This document shows positions 54,600-63,525 of a DNA stretch of 64,000 bases, piece after piece. A program made the translations under genes and the position numbers. The notes beneath the pieces were generated by a model. That model ran no database searches and was not told the origin of the DNA. It saw only the letters and a list, made by a program, of their open reading frames with translations. Position 1 is the first letter of the stretch; every line of letters begins with the position of its first letter. This stretch comes from Chryseobacterium herbae (lineage in GTDB: Bacteria; Bacteroidota; Bacteroidia; Flavobacteriales; Weeksellaceae). The DNA lies in assembly GCF_025154075.1 (NCBI RefSeq), contig NZ_JAOAMU010000003.1:521713-585712 (forward strand). The letters run 5' to 3'.

Positions 54600-55262
54600 T
54601 TAATATTCCTTTTTTACGGAGCCACAAGTCAACATTTTGCTACCGTAGTAAGGATTTTTGATCGTTTTTGATTCACTGATCCAGACAGCCCCTTTTCCGT
54701 CATTAAACATTGGGCAAAAATCACGATAAAGTTTTTGAGGTGTTCCGAATAGCGCAATAAGATCAGCCATATCCTGGCTTAATGGGGCCATGTGTTCTCT
54801 CTGGTGATCTATTTTTCCAACGTTGTCGCCAATGTGTTCCGCATTTTCTTTGGCATCATCTGCGATATCCATATATTCCTTGTGTTTGTCGGCAGGAATA
54901 GATTTCATGTCTGTATTTTTGATGGTAGCCAATAACTTTTTCCCGGCACTGGCCGCAGCTTTGTCATTATCTGCTGTAAGTGCATTTTTCAACTCGAGAT
55001 AGTCCTTGATGATTGGAGAAATGGAAAAACTTTTTACCTCTTCTTTCACTGCGATTTTTGTCTCTTTTTCATTGGTAGGTTCCGGAGATACGTTAGCCGG
55101 CGTTTGTTCTGATGGTTGTGGTGCCTGCATTTCCTGCGTTTCTGTAGCAGCAGAAGTATGTTCAGCATGCTGATCTGTATTTTTATTGGACGCTTCTTTA
55201 CATGAAAATAAGGTAAGTGCTGTTAGTGCTATTATAGTAAATGATGAAAATATATTTTTCAT
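54600..55262 (-). CDS. DUF3347 domain lipoprotein
   Basis: This 220-aa protein has a lipoprotein signal (LTALTLFSCKEAS), a Pro/Thr/Glu-rich linker (about 30-85) and a DUF3347 domain (about 90-200: PIIKDYLELKNALTADNDKAA... PLSQDMADLIALFG), ending with a CPMFNDGKGAVW motif and a final Cys (LTCGSV) that may bind metal. A longer frame starts at 55301; the ATG at 55262 gives the signal. It lies 1 bp before the haem-binding protein. Confidence 0.86.
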   Translation of the reverse strand: MKNIFSSFTIIALTALTLFSCKEASNKNTDQHAEHTSAATETQEMQAPQPSEQTPANVSPEPTNEKETKIAVKEEVKSFSISPIIKDYLELKNALTADNDKAAASAGKKLLATIKNTDMKSIPADKHKEYMDIADDAKENAEHIGDNVGKIDHQREHMAPLSQDMADLIALFGTPQKLYRDFCPMFNDGKGAVWISESKTIKNPYYGSKMLTCGSVKKEY

Positions 55263-55325
55263 TGTGTGAATATTTATAGTTGTTAAAGTTTTGAATATCA
55301 TAACGGGATGTCATGAATGTTTAAT

Positions 55326-56207
55326 TTATTTATTGTCAATGGTTTCTACCGTACTTCCACAGTTGATCATTTTTGAACCGAAAAAAGGATTCTTGATCTC
55401 ATTTTCCTGACTCAGCCAATCGGCTCCCTTCCCATTGTTGAACATTGGACAGTGCTGATAATAGATAGGAGTATCATATTGAGATACTTTAGCCAGATCA
55501 TAGATGTTTTTAGACAGTAGGGCAAATGTCTCTCTCTGCTTTGAAATGTCCTTGGCTGAGGAGATGTTTTCAGCACTAGCTGTTAAATCCTTCATTACTT
55601 TCATCCAAACCACATGTTCTTCAGTAGAAAGTTTCGTCATTTCAATAGCTTTGGTTACTACCACTAACTTCGAGGCTGTTACGGATGCAGCTTCCGCATC
55701 TGTTTTCACTAAAGCATTCTTTATAGAAAAGTAGGTATCGAAAACAGGTTTCAATGGAGATGTATTTTGTGCAGGAGAAGTTTCTGCCTGGGTCATTTTA
55801 CTGTGATCATGACCACTGTCGTTGGTGGCCATGTTCATACCGGCATCTTTGTTTTTAGCTGCCGGTTTCAGCTCTCTGGTATAATGACAACATTCCGGCA
55901 ATGCGGCGTAAATATCATCAGGAGCTAAGAATTTTTCACTGTCGAAACCTGCCAGAGCAATTCGTCTTAAGATCTCATCCTGATTGGTTGTCTGGGAATC
56001 ATAAGTTAAGGTAGCCATTTGAGTATCTTTATTCCAGCTTACGGCAGCTGTTTTCTTAAGGTTACCGGCTTTTTCTATCATACCTTTACAGATATCACAG
56101 CTTCCATAGATCTTTATGGTTTCTGTCTTTGTATTTTTAAATTGGGCATTCATTGTCAATGTGATCAACACAGTAAATGCAACCAATATTTTTGATATTA
56201 ATTTCAT
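55326..56207 (-). CDS. HMA-DUF3347 fusion, exported
   Basis: This 293-aa protein has a signal peptide (MKLISKILVAFTVLITLTMNAQ), an HMA copper-binding domain (IYGSCDICKGMIEKAG, Cys37 and Cys40), a His/Met-containing linker (DAGMNMATNDSGHDHSKM), and a DUF3347 domain ending CPMFNNGKGADWLSQ. This is a plausible periplasmic copper chaperone or sensor. A longer frame begins at 56231. It is upstream of the DUF3347 lipoprotein, 63 bp away, same strand. Confidence 0.88.
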   Translation of the reverse strand: MKLISKILVAFTVLITLTMNAQFKNTKTETIKIYGSCDICKGMIEKAGNLKKTAAVSWNKDTQMATLTYDSQTTNQDEILRRIALAGFDSEKFLAPDDIYAALPECCHYTRELKPAAKNKDAGMNMATNDSGHDHSKMTQAETSPAQNTSPLKPVFDTYFSIKNALVKTDAEAASVTASKLVVVTKAIEMTKLSTEEHVVWMKVMKDLTASAENISSAKDISKQRETFALLSKNIYDLAKVSQYDTPIYYQHCPMFNNGKGADWLSQENEIKNPFFGSKMINCGSTVETIDNK

Positions 56208-56332
56208 TGGATGAATTGTTTTTAAAAGCAAAGGAACGGTACTGTCTATTGCTTTGTTTATAAACTGAGAATGTTGAAAACTAAGTGTGTTTTAGAAAAA
56301 AAACGCACAGTTTAGGCTGTAATGATTTGAAA

Positions 56333-56689
56333 TTAGCCTATTTTAGGAATTAGCCATATGGACAGAAACCCCTTCGAAATTGCGGTTTCGTACGGTGAAA
56401 AAGAGATGAAATTAAAGTTTTTTAGTTTTAAAAAATTAAAATCATATTTGTTGAAAATCGTCGGATTGAGATTTGAAACGGGACATTTGCATAAAGGACT
56501 TTTACATTTCCCATTACATGTTTTTGAACCACAAAACTCACAATGATGTTTCTTGCCCGCTTTTACGGTTTTGGTTTCACAGCTGGAAGATTTCGCTGGA
56601 GAAAACTTTAGATCACACGCGTACATCTGCTTAGGCATTAATAAAAATCCCAGCAGAATAAAAATTAATATGTACTTGTGTTGAAACAT
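56333..56689 (-). CDS. Small Cys-rich exported protein
   Basis: This 118-aa protein has a signal peptide (MFQHKYILIFILLGFLLMPKQMYA) and a Cys-rich centre, KKHHCEFCGSKTCNGKCK followed by SPLCKCPVS, giving eight Cys with two His, followed by a Phe-rich end. Such a cluster could bind metal, for example copper or zinc. A longer frame starts at 56719; the ATG at 56689 gives the signal. It is in line with the copper genes downstream. No family recognised. Confidence 0.72.
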   Translation of the reverse strand: MFQHKYILIFILLGFLLMPKQMYACDLKFSPAKSSSCETKTVKAGKKHHCEFCGSKTCNGKCKSPLCKCPVSNLNPTIFNKYDFNFLKLKNFNFISFSPYETAISKGFLSIWLIPKIG

Positions 56690-56788
56690 TTCACTGCAAA
56701 AATAACAAATTATTTTCATTCAATAAAAGACAGATCCTCTTTTAATGTATTTTTTAATAGTTAATCCTATATTTTACACTGTTTTTAT

Positions 56789-57583
56789 TTAAAGCACAAG
56801 TAAGCTGTGATTCATAGTATAGGCAATCAGTTCAGCCGAAGTTTTAGTATTTGTTTTTTTTCTAAGGTTACGTTTATGATTTTCCACCGTATGATACGAA
56901 AGGAAAAGCTTTTCTGCAATTTCCGGACTGTTGAAACCCTGGGCCATAAGTTGTAGAACGTCTTTTTCACGATGCGTTATATGAGGCTTTTCCATATCTA
57001 TTTTATGCAAATTTTGATCAATATGCCTGAAATATTGAACTTCATTGTCCGTAAAATCTATGATGGAAAGTAATGGCATGTTTTGAATAATGAAATGGGA
57101 AAGATCATGAATAAATACTATAGAAGCTTTTATTTCGTAATTATGAGTAATTTGAAGCGGTGATTGAAGTAATATCCAGCGATATTCTCTATTTCGGTCG
57201 ATCATTCTGCCATAATGATTGAACGTGATGTCCGTTTTTCCTTCTCTTAGAAACTGTAAACGTACGTTGGCAGAAAATACAAAGGCTGCCATCAAATACG
57301 CTCTGTCTTCCGGATGAAACAGATTCATAAAAAATTCAGTACCCGAATCCATCCAGTCTTCTTTTTTAAAAGGAGTAAACTGTTCAATGTTTTCGCTGGT
57401 TCGCTCTGTTTTCATTCTTGTACTATTATTAATAAACCACAGGTAGGGCCCTATAGCGAAATTTTTAGCGTTTTTAATGGAATTCGCAAAAAAATCAAAA
57501 TAATTCTTAGGCAGTTCGCCGGCTTTTTTATCAAAATAATCATTAAACTGTTGTTCATCTATCGGATTGATCTTTTTTTTCAT
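56789..57583 (-). CDS. LuxR-type transcriptional regulator with PAS-like sensor region
   Basis: This 264-aa protein has an N-terminal region (about 1-190) with a PAS-like fold style (FFMNLFHPEDRAYLMAAFVFS, YRWILLQSPLQI) and a C-terminal LuxR helix-turn-helix (THREKDVLQLMAQGFNSPEIAEKLFLSYHTVENHKRNLRKK). The ATG at 57583 is preferred over 57676 as it gives a compact start. It lies first in the strand order towards the copper genes and may control them. Confidence 0.87.
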   Translation of the reverse strand: MKKKINPIDEQQFNDYFDKKAGELPKNYFDFFANSIKNAKNFAIGPYLWFINNSTRMKTERTSENIEQFTPFKKEDWMDSGTEFFMNLFHPEDRAYLMAAFVFSANVRLQFLREGKTDITFNHYGRMIDRNREYRWILLQSPLQITHNYEIKASIVFIHDLSHFIIQNMPLLSIIDFTDNEVQYFRHIDQNLHKIDMEKPHITHREKDVLQLMAQGFNSPEIAEKLFLSYHTVENHKRNLRKKTNTKTSAELIAYTMNHSLLVL

Positions 57584-58037
57584 AACACTGTAAATAAAAT
57601 GTGATATTGCTAGATAAAACGGGTCTGATATTTTTTTATATCGATAATTATACCAATGATTACAGAAGAAACTCAATAATTTCTACTGATATAAATTCTC
57701 TTGTCGAAGGAAAACAGCCGTATTTGTGAGCAATATCTTAGTAAATATTGAATCTTTTTAATGCGGTCTGTTGTTTTACGGAAAATGGTTAGAAGTAGTG
57801 GATCTGATCTGTTTGCCTTTAATAGGCTTTTATTTCAAGCGGTAAAAGACTTACCGAAATATCTTTAAATAGTTTATAAAGTAAGATCCGTAAAGCTCTT
57901 AGAGATCATGAAATCTAAATAAAACAAAGCATCGGTATTCCAAACAAAATTATAGGAAGAATTAGAATCACTGTATAAACTGTAATAAAAGGAATAAAAA
58001 AATATACCGATGCAATGTCATGTTTTTCAATGGAAAT
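57584..58037. other. Intergenic region with distant inverted repeat
   Basis: GCATCGGTAT at 57929-57938 is matched by ATACCGATGC at 58004-58013, 65 bp apart. The right arm is 24 bp after the stop at 58038. On the minus strand the left arm is followed by TTTGTTTTATTT. It may be a long-loop terminator or an element end. Nothing else was recognised in these 450 bp. Confidence 0.5.
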
Positions 58038-58274
58038 TTAATTTTGAATAGCATAATCATACACTGTATCTTCAGTAAGATATATATGCAGTTTTAGTTT
58101 AAATATTCCAAAAAATGATTTTTTCAAGATAAAGACACGCTCATTGGTATGTAATTTTTGTAGCTGGTAATCAGTAAGAAAACATTCGAGGTCGTCCATC
58201 TTTTTCCCAATCAATTGGTCTTCAGATATAATATTTTGGTTTTTATCATGGAAATAATATCTTTTACTTTTCAT
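58038..58274 (-). CDS. Hypothetical protein, 78 aa
   Basis: A 78-aa protein with a charged N-terminus (MKSKRYYFHDKNQNIISEDQ), no signal peptide and a C-terminal LKLHIYLTEDTVYDYAIQN strand region. It lies 11 bp after an HTH gene in the same direction. No family recognised, and the frame could be non-functional. Confidence 0.5.
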   Translation of the reverse strand: MKSKRYYFHDKNQNIISEDQLIGKKMDDLECFLTDYQLQKLHTNERVFILKKSFFGIFKLKLHIYLTEDTVYDYAIQN

Positions 58275-58285
58275 ACTAGCGTGTT

Positions 58286-58603
58286 TTATTTATCAAGTCT
58301 TTTTATTTTTTTCCAGGCTGCCAAAGTATTCCGACTTAATTTAAATACTGAAGCAACTGCGATGTTGGTCATCTTGTTTTTTCTTTGGTATTCCAGTATT
58401 TTGGCAATACTTTCGTCATCATAAGATTTATGCTCATTACGTACTTTACCACCATGAAATAAAATGCGGTTGAGGGTAATAACTTCTAATGAGGATAGTT
58501 TTTTCTTTTCAAGATAATTCCTGCAACTGGACATCTTTTCCGGAAATTTGCTCGAAATGATATCAGAAAAAATTTTCACATAATGAGGCCCTTCATTTTC
58601 CAC
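58286..58603 (-). CDS. Small helix-turn-helix protein
   Basis: This 105-aa protein is helical, with a C-terminal helix-turn-helix resembling transposase N-termini (SIAKILEYQRKNKMTNIAVASVFKLSRNTLAAWKK). No catalytic domain is present. With its neighbour it may form a pair of small DNA-binding proteins; families like this are frequent in Chryseobacterium genomes, as I recall. Function unknown. Confidence 0.65.
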   Translation of the reverse strand: MENEGPHYVKIFSDIISSKFPEKMSSCRNYLEKKKLSSLEVITLNRILFHGGKVRNEHKSYDDESIAKILEYQRKNKMTNIAVASVFKLSRNTLAAWKKIKRLDK

Positions 58604-58634
58604 GATGATTTTAGTGTTTTATGGAGAAGTGTTT

Positions 58635-59057
58635 TTATGATTTATATTTTCCAAGCCACTTATATAGGGTGGTTTTTGGAATTCTGTATTCTGCAATAAC
58701 CTGGTTCTTAGTTTTTTCTCCGTTTTCGATCAGGTCTAAAATGAAATCAATAATTTCTTTTGTATAAATGTTTTTCCTGAATTTGGGTAATTCTGATTCT
58801 TGTTTTAAGCCAGAATGTTTTTTTACAAGTACCGGAGCATACCAGATCAAATGCTGGGTATAAATCCTGAAAAAATCATATTCTAAAATTTTGCTCCATC
58901 TCAATATGACATCAGAATCAAGACTTTTTGCGGTGTACATGATATTAAGTTCATTTTCTGAGCAGTTGAGAAATTTACAAATTCGGGAAGTTTCAATTTC
59001 AGATTCCAATGCTCTTTTCTGAATGATGTGGCCTATATGTATATTTTTAAAATTCAT
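58635..59057 (-). CDS. Small helix-turn-helix protein with XRE-like N-terminus
   Basis: This 140-aa protein has an XRE-like N-terminal half (HIGHIIQKRALESEIETSRICKFLNCSENELNIMY) and a C-terminal transposase-like HTH (DLIENGEKTKNQVIAEYRIPKTTLYKWLGKYKS). It lies 31 bp before the other HTH gene. No integrase or recombinase domain is visible in the vicinity. Confidence 0.65.
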   Translation of the reverse strand: MNFKNIHIGHIIQKRALESEIETSRICKFLNCSENELNIMYTAKSLDSDVILRWSKILEYDFFRIYTQHLIWYAPVLVKKHSGLKQESELPKFRKNIYTKEIIDFILDLIENGEKTKNQVIAEYRIPKTTLYKWLGKYKS

Positions 59058-59233
59058 TAATTCTTTATTTAAATTATTGAAAATAAAACCGGATAAAATT
59101 GAAGAACAATATGCCGACTGTTGGAATGTTGTAAGTGCATTTTTTAATCAAACCAAAATCCTCTGGCAGGCCTGTAATCATGATAAAATATATAAAATGT
59201 GTTTTTTAATTGGATTAAAGATTCAGATTGTTA

Positions 59234-60043
59234 TTATTTAAACTCAAAAATATAAGTGAGCATAGATTGGTTTTCCTTTCCTGTTTCATTTCCACCATTG
59301 GCAATAGCGTTCGAAACATCCTCTTTAAAGATATTCACTCCTATTAAAAATTTCCTTCCTGCCCATTTAGCGGGAGAAGTCACAATTGCATAACAGTTTT
59401 GAGCCTCCGTATAATAAGTTACATTATCACCGTCTATAAATCTTCCCTGAGCATTATTTAAACTGATATTACTAGCCACTATTGGATTGTAAAATGCATT
59501 ACTGCTGTAGTTAAAAGTAATTCTCTCTCCTGAAACATTATATAGAACGGCTGAATAAGTGTCTCCGGTCCTCCTTCCCACATCAATTCTAAACAGATCA
59601 TTGGAGGCAAAATTTCCATTGGCAGGATAAGACCCATACAACTGAGTGTTAGTAGGACTATATTGAGGTGGAGGTACAGAAATTATACTTCCGGTAATCC
59701 CTGGATAAATAGGTTTATAACGCCCGAAAATCATATTCCCGAAAGGAAGATTAGGATCTTCATTCAGACACTCCCAACGAGGCATAGCTGGTGTGCCATT
59801 ATTAACCTGCAAACAATTATCAGTGGTATTATAAATCATCAAACCTGTGGCCGGCTGGGAAATAGAATCTCTGTTACTGGTAGACATAGTTCCCAATAAA
59901 GTTCCTTTATACTGATTGGAGGTGTTGGTAGGGGCTACATGTAAATTGGAAGACTGATCCGGTGTAGAAGTGCTTATTCCGACTTGTCCTTTTGATAAAA
60001 CTACACCTGTTATTATAAATATTGTAATACTTAATTTATTCAT
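59234..60043 (-). CDS. Secreted protein, long form of a tandem pair
   Basis: This 269-aa protein has a signal peptide (MNKLSITIFIITGVVLSKGQ), a motif block VGISTSTPDQSSNLHVAPTN ... GLMIYNTTDNCLQVNNGTPA..WECLN seen in many Flavobacteriia surface proteins, then a beta-rich domain of about 160 residues. The neighbour (60061-60354) carries only the first block. A longer frame starts at 60088; the ATG at 60043 gives the signal. Function unknown. Confidence 0.75.
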   Translation of the reverse strand: MNKLSITIFIITGVVLSKGQVGISTSTPDQSSNLHVAPTNTSNQYKGTLLGTMSTSNRDSISQPATGLMIYNTTDNCLQVNNGTPAMPRWECLNEDPNLPFGNMIFGRYKPIYPGITGSIISVPPPQYSPTNTQLYGSYPANGNFASNDLFRIDVGRRTGDTYSAVLYNVSGERITFNYSSNAFYNPIVASNISLNNAQGRFIDGDNVTYYTEAQNCYAIVTSPAKWAGRKFLIGVNIFKEDVSNAIANGGNETGKENQSMLTYIFEFK

Positions 60044-60060
60044 TTTGATACAATTCATTT

Positions 60061-60354
60061 TTATGATCTGGTTTTTATACACACCCATTGAGAGGCAGCT
60101 GGAGTACCCTTATTCACTTTCAGACACTTGGTTACAGTATCATAAACGATCAGACCTTTAGCAGGGTTTAATATCGTATTGATCTGGTTTGTTGTCATTG
60201 GGCTTAAAAGAGTTCCTTTATATTCTCCCTTTAAATTTGTGGGAGCTACTGTAAGGTTACTTGATGGATGAGGTGTCGATGAATTAATAGCAACCTGTCC
60301 GGATGCGTGTGAGGTGTATAAGGCTACACCTATCAAAATCATTTTTTTTTTCAT
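60061..60354 (-). CDS. Secreted protein, short form of a tandem pair
   Basis: This 97-aa protein has a signal peptide (MILIGVALYTSHASGQ) and the same motif block as its neighbour, from VAINSSTPHPSSNLTVAPTN to KCLKVNKGTPAASQWVCIK, then stops. It lies 17 bp upstream of the long form on the same strand. It may be a separate gene or a truncated duplicate. A -7 box lies about 110 bp upstream. Confidence 0.7.
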   Translation of the reverse strand: MKKKMILIGVALYTSHASGQVAINSSTPHPSSNLTVAPTNLKGEYKGTLLSPMTTNQINTILNPAKGLIVYDTVTKCLKVNKGTPAASQWVCIKTRS

Positions 60355-60463
60355 TTTTTTTCAATTGTATAATTACAAATCTTAAACATGCCAGAAGGCT
60401 TGTTTAGGGTGATAGGTTATTTGTGTTTTTTTCAACCGAATGGTGTCGGTAGTATCTTGAGGG

Positions 60464-60471
60464 CAAAGTTA
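60464..60471 (-). promoter_or_regulatory. -7 box of the secreted-protein pair
   Basis: TAACTTTG on the minus strand, followed by CC, fits TAnnTTTG. The leader would be about 105 nt; no clear -33 was found. Confidence 0.4.
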
Positions 60472-60768
60472 GGAGACCGGAAAATTAAAACATATAGCAG
60501 ATATCTGTCATTTTTTTCATTTTGAATGAAGGTAGTGGTAATAAAAGCTAATTTTGTTTGTCATTATTGTTGTTAATCGACCTGTTTGAAGGTTTTTTAG
60601 ATTCAATATGCGGTGAATTATTAAGAAATCAATAAAATGTATTTTGAGTGGGATGCCAATTATAATTAGATATCATCTTTTTACTATAATCATAGTAAGT
60701 GAAAACTGATAGCTGGTAATTATTGAAGATAAATAAAGAATGAAATTAATAAATAGATTTTTTTTAGT
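60472..60768. other. AT-rich intergenic region
   Basis: About 300 bp without recognised ORF or repeat, between divergent genes. The promoter of the threonine aldolase gene was not identified. Confidence 0.5.
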
Positions 60769-61806
60769 ATGGAAAATGAAATAATAGACCTAAGGAGTGA
60801 CACCTTAACTTTACCCACACCGGCAATGAAAAATGCAATGAACAATGCGGTATTAGGTGATGATGTATATCGTGAAGATCCTACCGTGAATAAACTGGAA
60901 GAAAAAGTTGCTGCGATGTTCGGAATGGAAGCTTCCTTGTTTTGTCCCACAGGAACTATGACCAATCAATTGGCGATTAAAGTTCACACAAAACCTGGGG
61001 ATGAAGTCATTTGTGATCAGCTTTCCCACATTTATCTGTATGAAGGAGGAGGAATTGCCATGAATGCTTTTTCCTCCGTGCGACCGCTGGCCGGGGACTA
61101 TGGAAAACTAAATGCAGCGCTGGTAAAAGACGCTGTCAATAATCCGGATGATATTCACCAGCCCATAACAAAGCTTGTTGTATTAGAAAATACGACCAAT
61201 AAAGGCGGTGGAAGTATTTATAATTTTGATGAGATAAAAAAAATCAAAAAAATCTGTACAGACTATGGACTTATTCTACATTTAGACGGAGCCAGATTGT
61301 TTAATGCTTTAACTGAAACTTCAGAAACTCCTAAGGACTATGGAGAAGTATTTGACAGTATATCCATATGCTTATCAAAAGGATTGGGATGTCCGGTAGG
61401 ATCTGTACTGATTGGTTCCTCTGAGTTTATTAAACAGGCAAGAAGATCAAGAAAAGCAATGGGAGGAGGTTGGAGACAGGCTGGAGGATTAGCCGCAGCA
61501 GGGATTTACGCTCTTGACAATCATTTCCCTTTGCTTAAAGAAGATCATTTGAGGGCAAAAAAAGTGGGCAATTTATTGCTGGCCAATACGGATATTATAC
61601 GGTTATATCCTGTTGAGACCAATATTGTGATTGGAGAGCTTCCGGAAGATATAGACGCAGTAACCTTTGTTGTTATAATGAAGGAAAAAAATATATTATG
61701 TTCTCCTTTTGGAAAAAACCTGGTACGTTTTGTGACCCATCTGGATTTTACAAACTCTCATTTGGAAATACTGGAAAGCAGATTAAAGGATTTGAAGATC
61801 AAATAA
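60769..61806 (+). CDS. Low-specificity L-threonine aldolase
   Basis: This 345-aa PLP enzyme cleaves L-threonine or allo-threonine to glycine and acetaldehyde. Visible: [58 protein letters not shown], and PLP Lys in [13 protein letters not shown], followed by [15 protein letters not shown]. The length is standard. It is monocistronic, followed by the terminator and tRNA-Gln on the other strand. Confidence 0.94.
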   Translation: MENEIIDLRSDTLTLPTPAMKNAMNNAVLGDDVYREDPTVNKLEEKVAAMFGMEASLFCPTGTMTNQLAIKVHTKPGDEVICDQLSHIYLYEGGGIAMNAFSSVRPLAGDYGKLNAALVKDAVNNPDDIHQPITKLVVLENTTNKGGGSIYNFDEIKKIKKICTDYGLILHLDGARLFNALTETSETPKDYGEVFDSISICLSKGLGCPVGSVLIGSSEFIKQARRSRKAMGGGWRQAGGLAAAGIYALDNHFPLLKEDHLRAKKVGNLLLANTDIIRLYPVETNIVIGELPEDIDAVTFVVIMKEKNILCSPFGKNLVRFVTHLDFTNSHLEILESRLKDLKIK

Positions 61807-61843
61807 AGAAGTCAGTACTAAAATTGCAGGGTGTGATTAGAAA

Positions 61844-61875
61844 ACAAAAAAAACCATCTGATTTTCAAATGGTTT
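61844..61875 (-). terminator. Terminator after tRNA-Gln
   Basis: Stem AAACCAT / ATGGTTT with T-rich minus-strand tail (TTTTTTTTGTTTTC), 12 bp past the tRNA end. Confidence 0.65.
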
Positions 61876-61886
61876 AAAATAATATG

Positions 61887-61957
61887 TAGACCCACAGGGA
61901 TTCGAACCCCAACTGATGGTACCAAAAACCAGAGTGCTACCGTTACACCATGGGTCT
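61887..61957 (-). tRNA. tRNA-Gln (anticodon TTG)
   Basis: The minus strand folds as a 71-nt tRNA: acceptor AGACCCA / TGGGTCT plus discriminator A, D arm GTGTAACGGTAGCAC, anticodon loop TTTTGGT with anticodon TTG, and T arm GGGGTTCGAATCCC. The 3' CCA is not encoded. Confidence 0.95.
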
Positions 61958-62144
61958 GTTTATTTTGGTGGCGCGAAATTATAAAAAATAATTGATTGAA
62001 AAAAATATTTTTTGACAGATTAACAACTGAAAAGGTAGTATTAATCCGTAATTGTATGATTTTAAATAGAATAGATAGGCAGGTGTTTTTGTTTTGTAAA
62101 CAATTTTAGAGGGTTCAATTTTCAACAACTAAATAATAAAATCT

Positions 62145-62152
62145 TATCTTTG
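62145..62152 (+). promoter_or_regulatory. -7 box of der
   Basis: TATCTTTG fits TAnnTTTG. The predicted leader of about 57 nt contains a hairpin CTCCAA / TTGGAG at 62165-62179. Confidence 0.5.
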
Positions 62153-62214
62153 CAAAAAATTGGGCTCCAAAAGTTGGAGATACCCATTAATAATTTCATT
62201 TATTAAACATTTTT

Positions 62215-63525
62215 ATGTCAAATATTGTCGCAATCGTTGGGCGTCCCAACGTAGGAAAATCCACACTTTTTAACCGTTTACTAGAAAGAAGGGAAGCCAT
62301 CGTAGATTCTACGGCTGGTGTTACCAGAGACCGTCATCACGGGAAATCTGACTGGAACGGAGTAGATTTTACAGTTATAGATACCGGCGGATATGATGTA
62401 GGAACGGATGATATTTTTGAAGAAGAGATCCGTAAGCAGGTTCAGCTGGCAGTAGATGAAGCTACATCTATCATTTTTATGATGAATGTAGAAGAAGGCC
62501 TTACTGATACCGACTATGAGATCTACCGTCTTTTAAGAAGATCAAACAAACCGATCTATATTGTCATCAATAAAGTGGATTCTTCAAAAGAAGAACTTGC
62601 TGCTACAGAATTCTACCAGTTAGGTATTGATAAATATTACACCCTTTCTTCAGCTACAGGTTCCGGAACAGGAGAGATCTTAGATGATATCGTTAAAGAT
62701 TTCCCGACAACAGACTACAAAGATCCATTTGAAGGTCTGCCTAAGATCACCATTGCAGGACGTCCAAACGTGGGAAAATCTACTTTGACCAATGCTTTGC
62801 TTGATGTAGAAAGAAATATTGTAACAGATATTGCAGGGACTACAAGAGACAGTATCCAGACACTTTATAATAAATTCGGATACGAGTTTGTGCTGGTAGA
62901 CACTGCTGGAATGAGAAGGAAGTCTAAAGTAAATGAAGACCTGGAATTCTATTCGGTAATGAGATCTATTCGTTCCATTGAATTTTCTGATGTGGTCATC
63001 ATTATGGTAGACGCTACATTAGGATGGGAATCTCAGGATATGAATATCTTCGGACTAGCTCAGAAAAACAGAAAAGGAATTGTGATTGTGGTCAATAAAT
63101 GGGACCTTGTAGAAGACAAGAAGACCAATACCATGCGTGATTTCGAGAAAGTAATCAAAGATAAAATCGGTCAGTTCAGTGATATTCCTATTTTATTCAT
63201 TTCAGCTTTAACGAAGCAGAGAATTTTAAAAGCCGTAGAAGTGGCAATGGAAGTTTACGAAGACCGTAAAAAGAAGATCAAAACTTCAAAACTGAACGAA
63301 ATAATGCTTCCTATCTTTGAACGTACTCCGCCACCTGCCAACAAAGGGAAATATATTAAAATCAAATATTGTGTACAGCTTCCAACGCCGTCTCCGCAGT
63401 TTGTATTTTTCTGTAACCTACCGCAGTACGTAAAAGAACCTTACAAAAGATTTACTGAAAACCAGCTGAGAAAAGAATTCGGATTTACCGGAATTCCTAT
63501 TGAAGTCTATTTCAGACAGAAATAA
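62215..63525 (+). CDS. der: Ribosome-associated GTPase Der (EngA)
   Basis: This 436-aa GTPase assists maturation of the 50S subunit. It has two tandem G domains (GRPNVGKSTLFN near residue 8; GRPNVGKSTLTN near residue 182), both with DTGG/DTAG switches and NKVD/NKWD motifs, and a KH-like C-terminal domain (about 350-436). The four-helix-bundle gene follows after 50 bp. Confidence 0.97.
   Translation: MSNIVAIVGRPNVGKSTLFNRLLERREAIVDSTAGVTRDRHHGKSDWNGVDFTVIDTGGYDVGTDDIFEEEIRKQVQLAVDEATSIIFMMNVEEGLTDTDYEIYRLLRRSNKPIYIVINKVDSSKEELAATEFYQLGIDKYYTLSSATGSGTGEILDDIVKDFPTTDYKDPFEGLPKITIAGRPNVGKSTLTNALLDVERNIVTDIAGTTRDSIQTLYNKFGYEFVLVDTAGMRRKSKVNEDLEFYSVMRSIRSIEFSDVVIIMVDATLGWESQDMNIFGLAQKNRKGIVIVVNKWDLVEDKKTNTMRDFEKVIKDKIGQFSDIPILFISALTKQRILKAVEVAMEVYEDRKKKIKTSKLNEIMLPIFERTPPPANKGKYIKIKYCVQLPTPSPQFVFFCNLPQYVKEPYKRFTENQLRKEFGFTGIPIEVYFRQK

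Noticed and set aside
58286..59057. Insertion sequence suggested by transposase-like HTH domains
   Set aside because: No catalytic domain and no convincing terminal inverted repeats around the pair.
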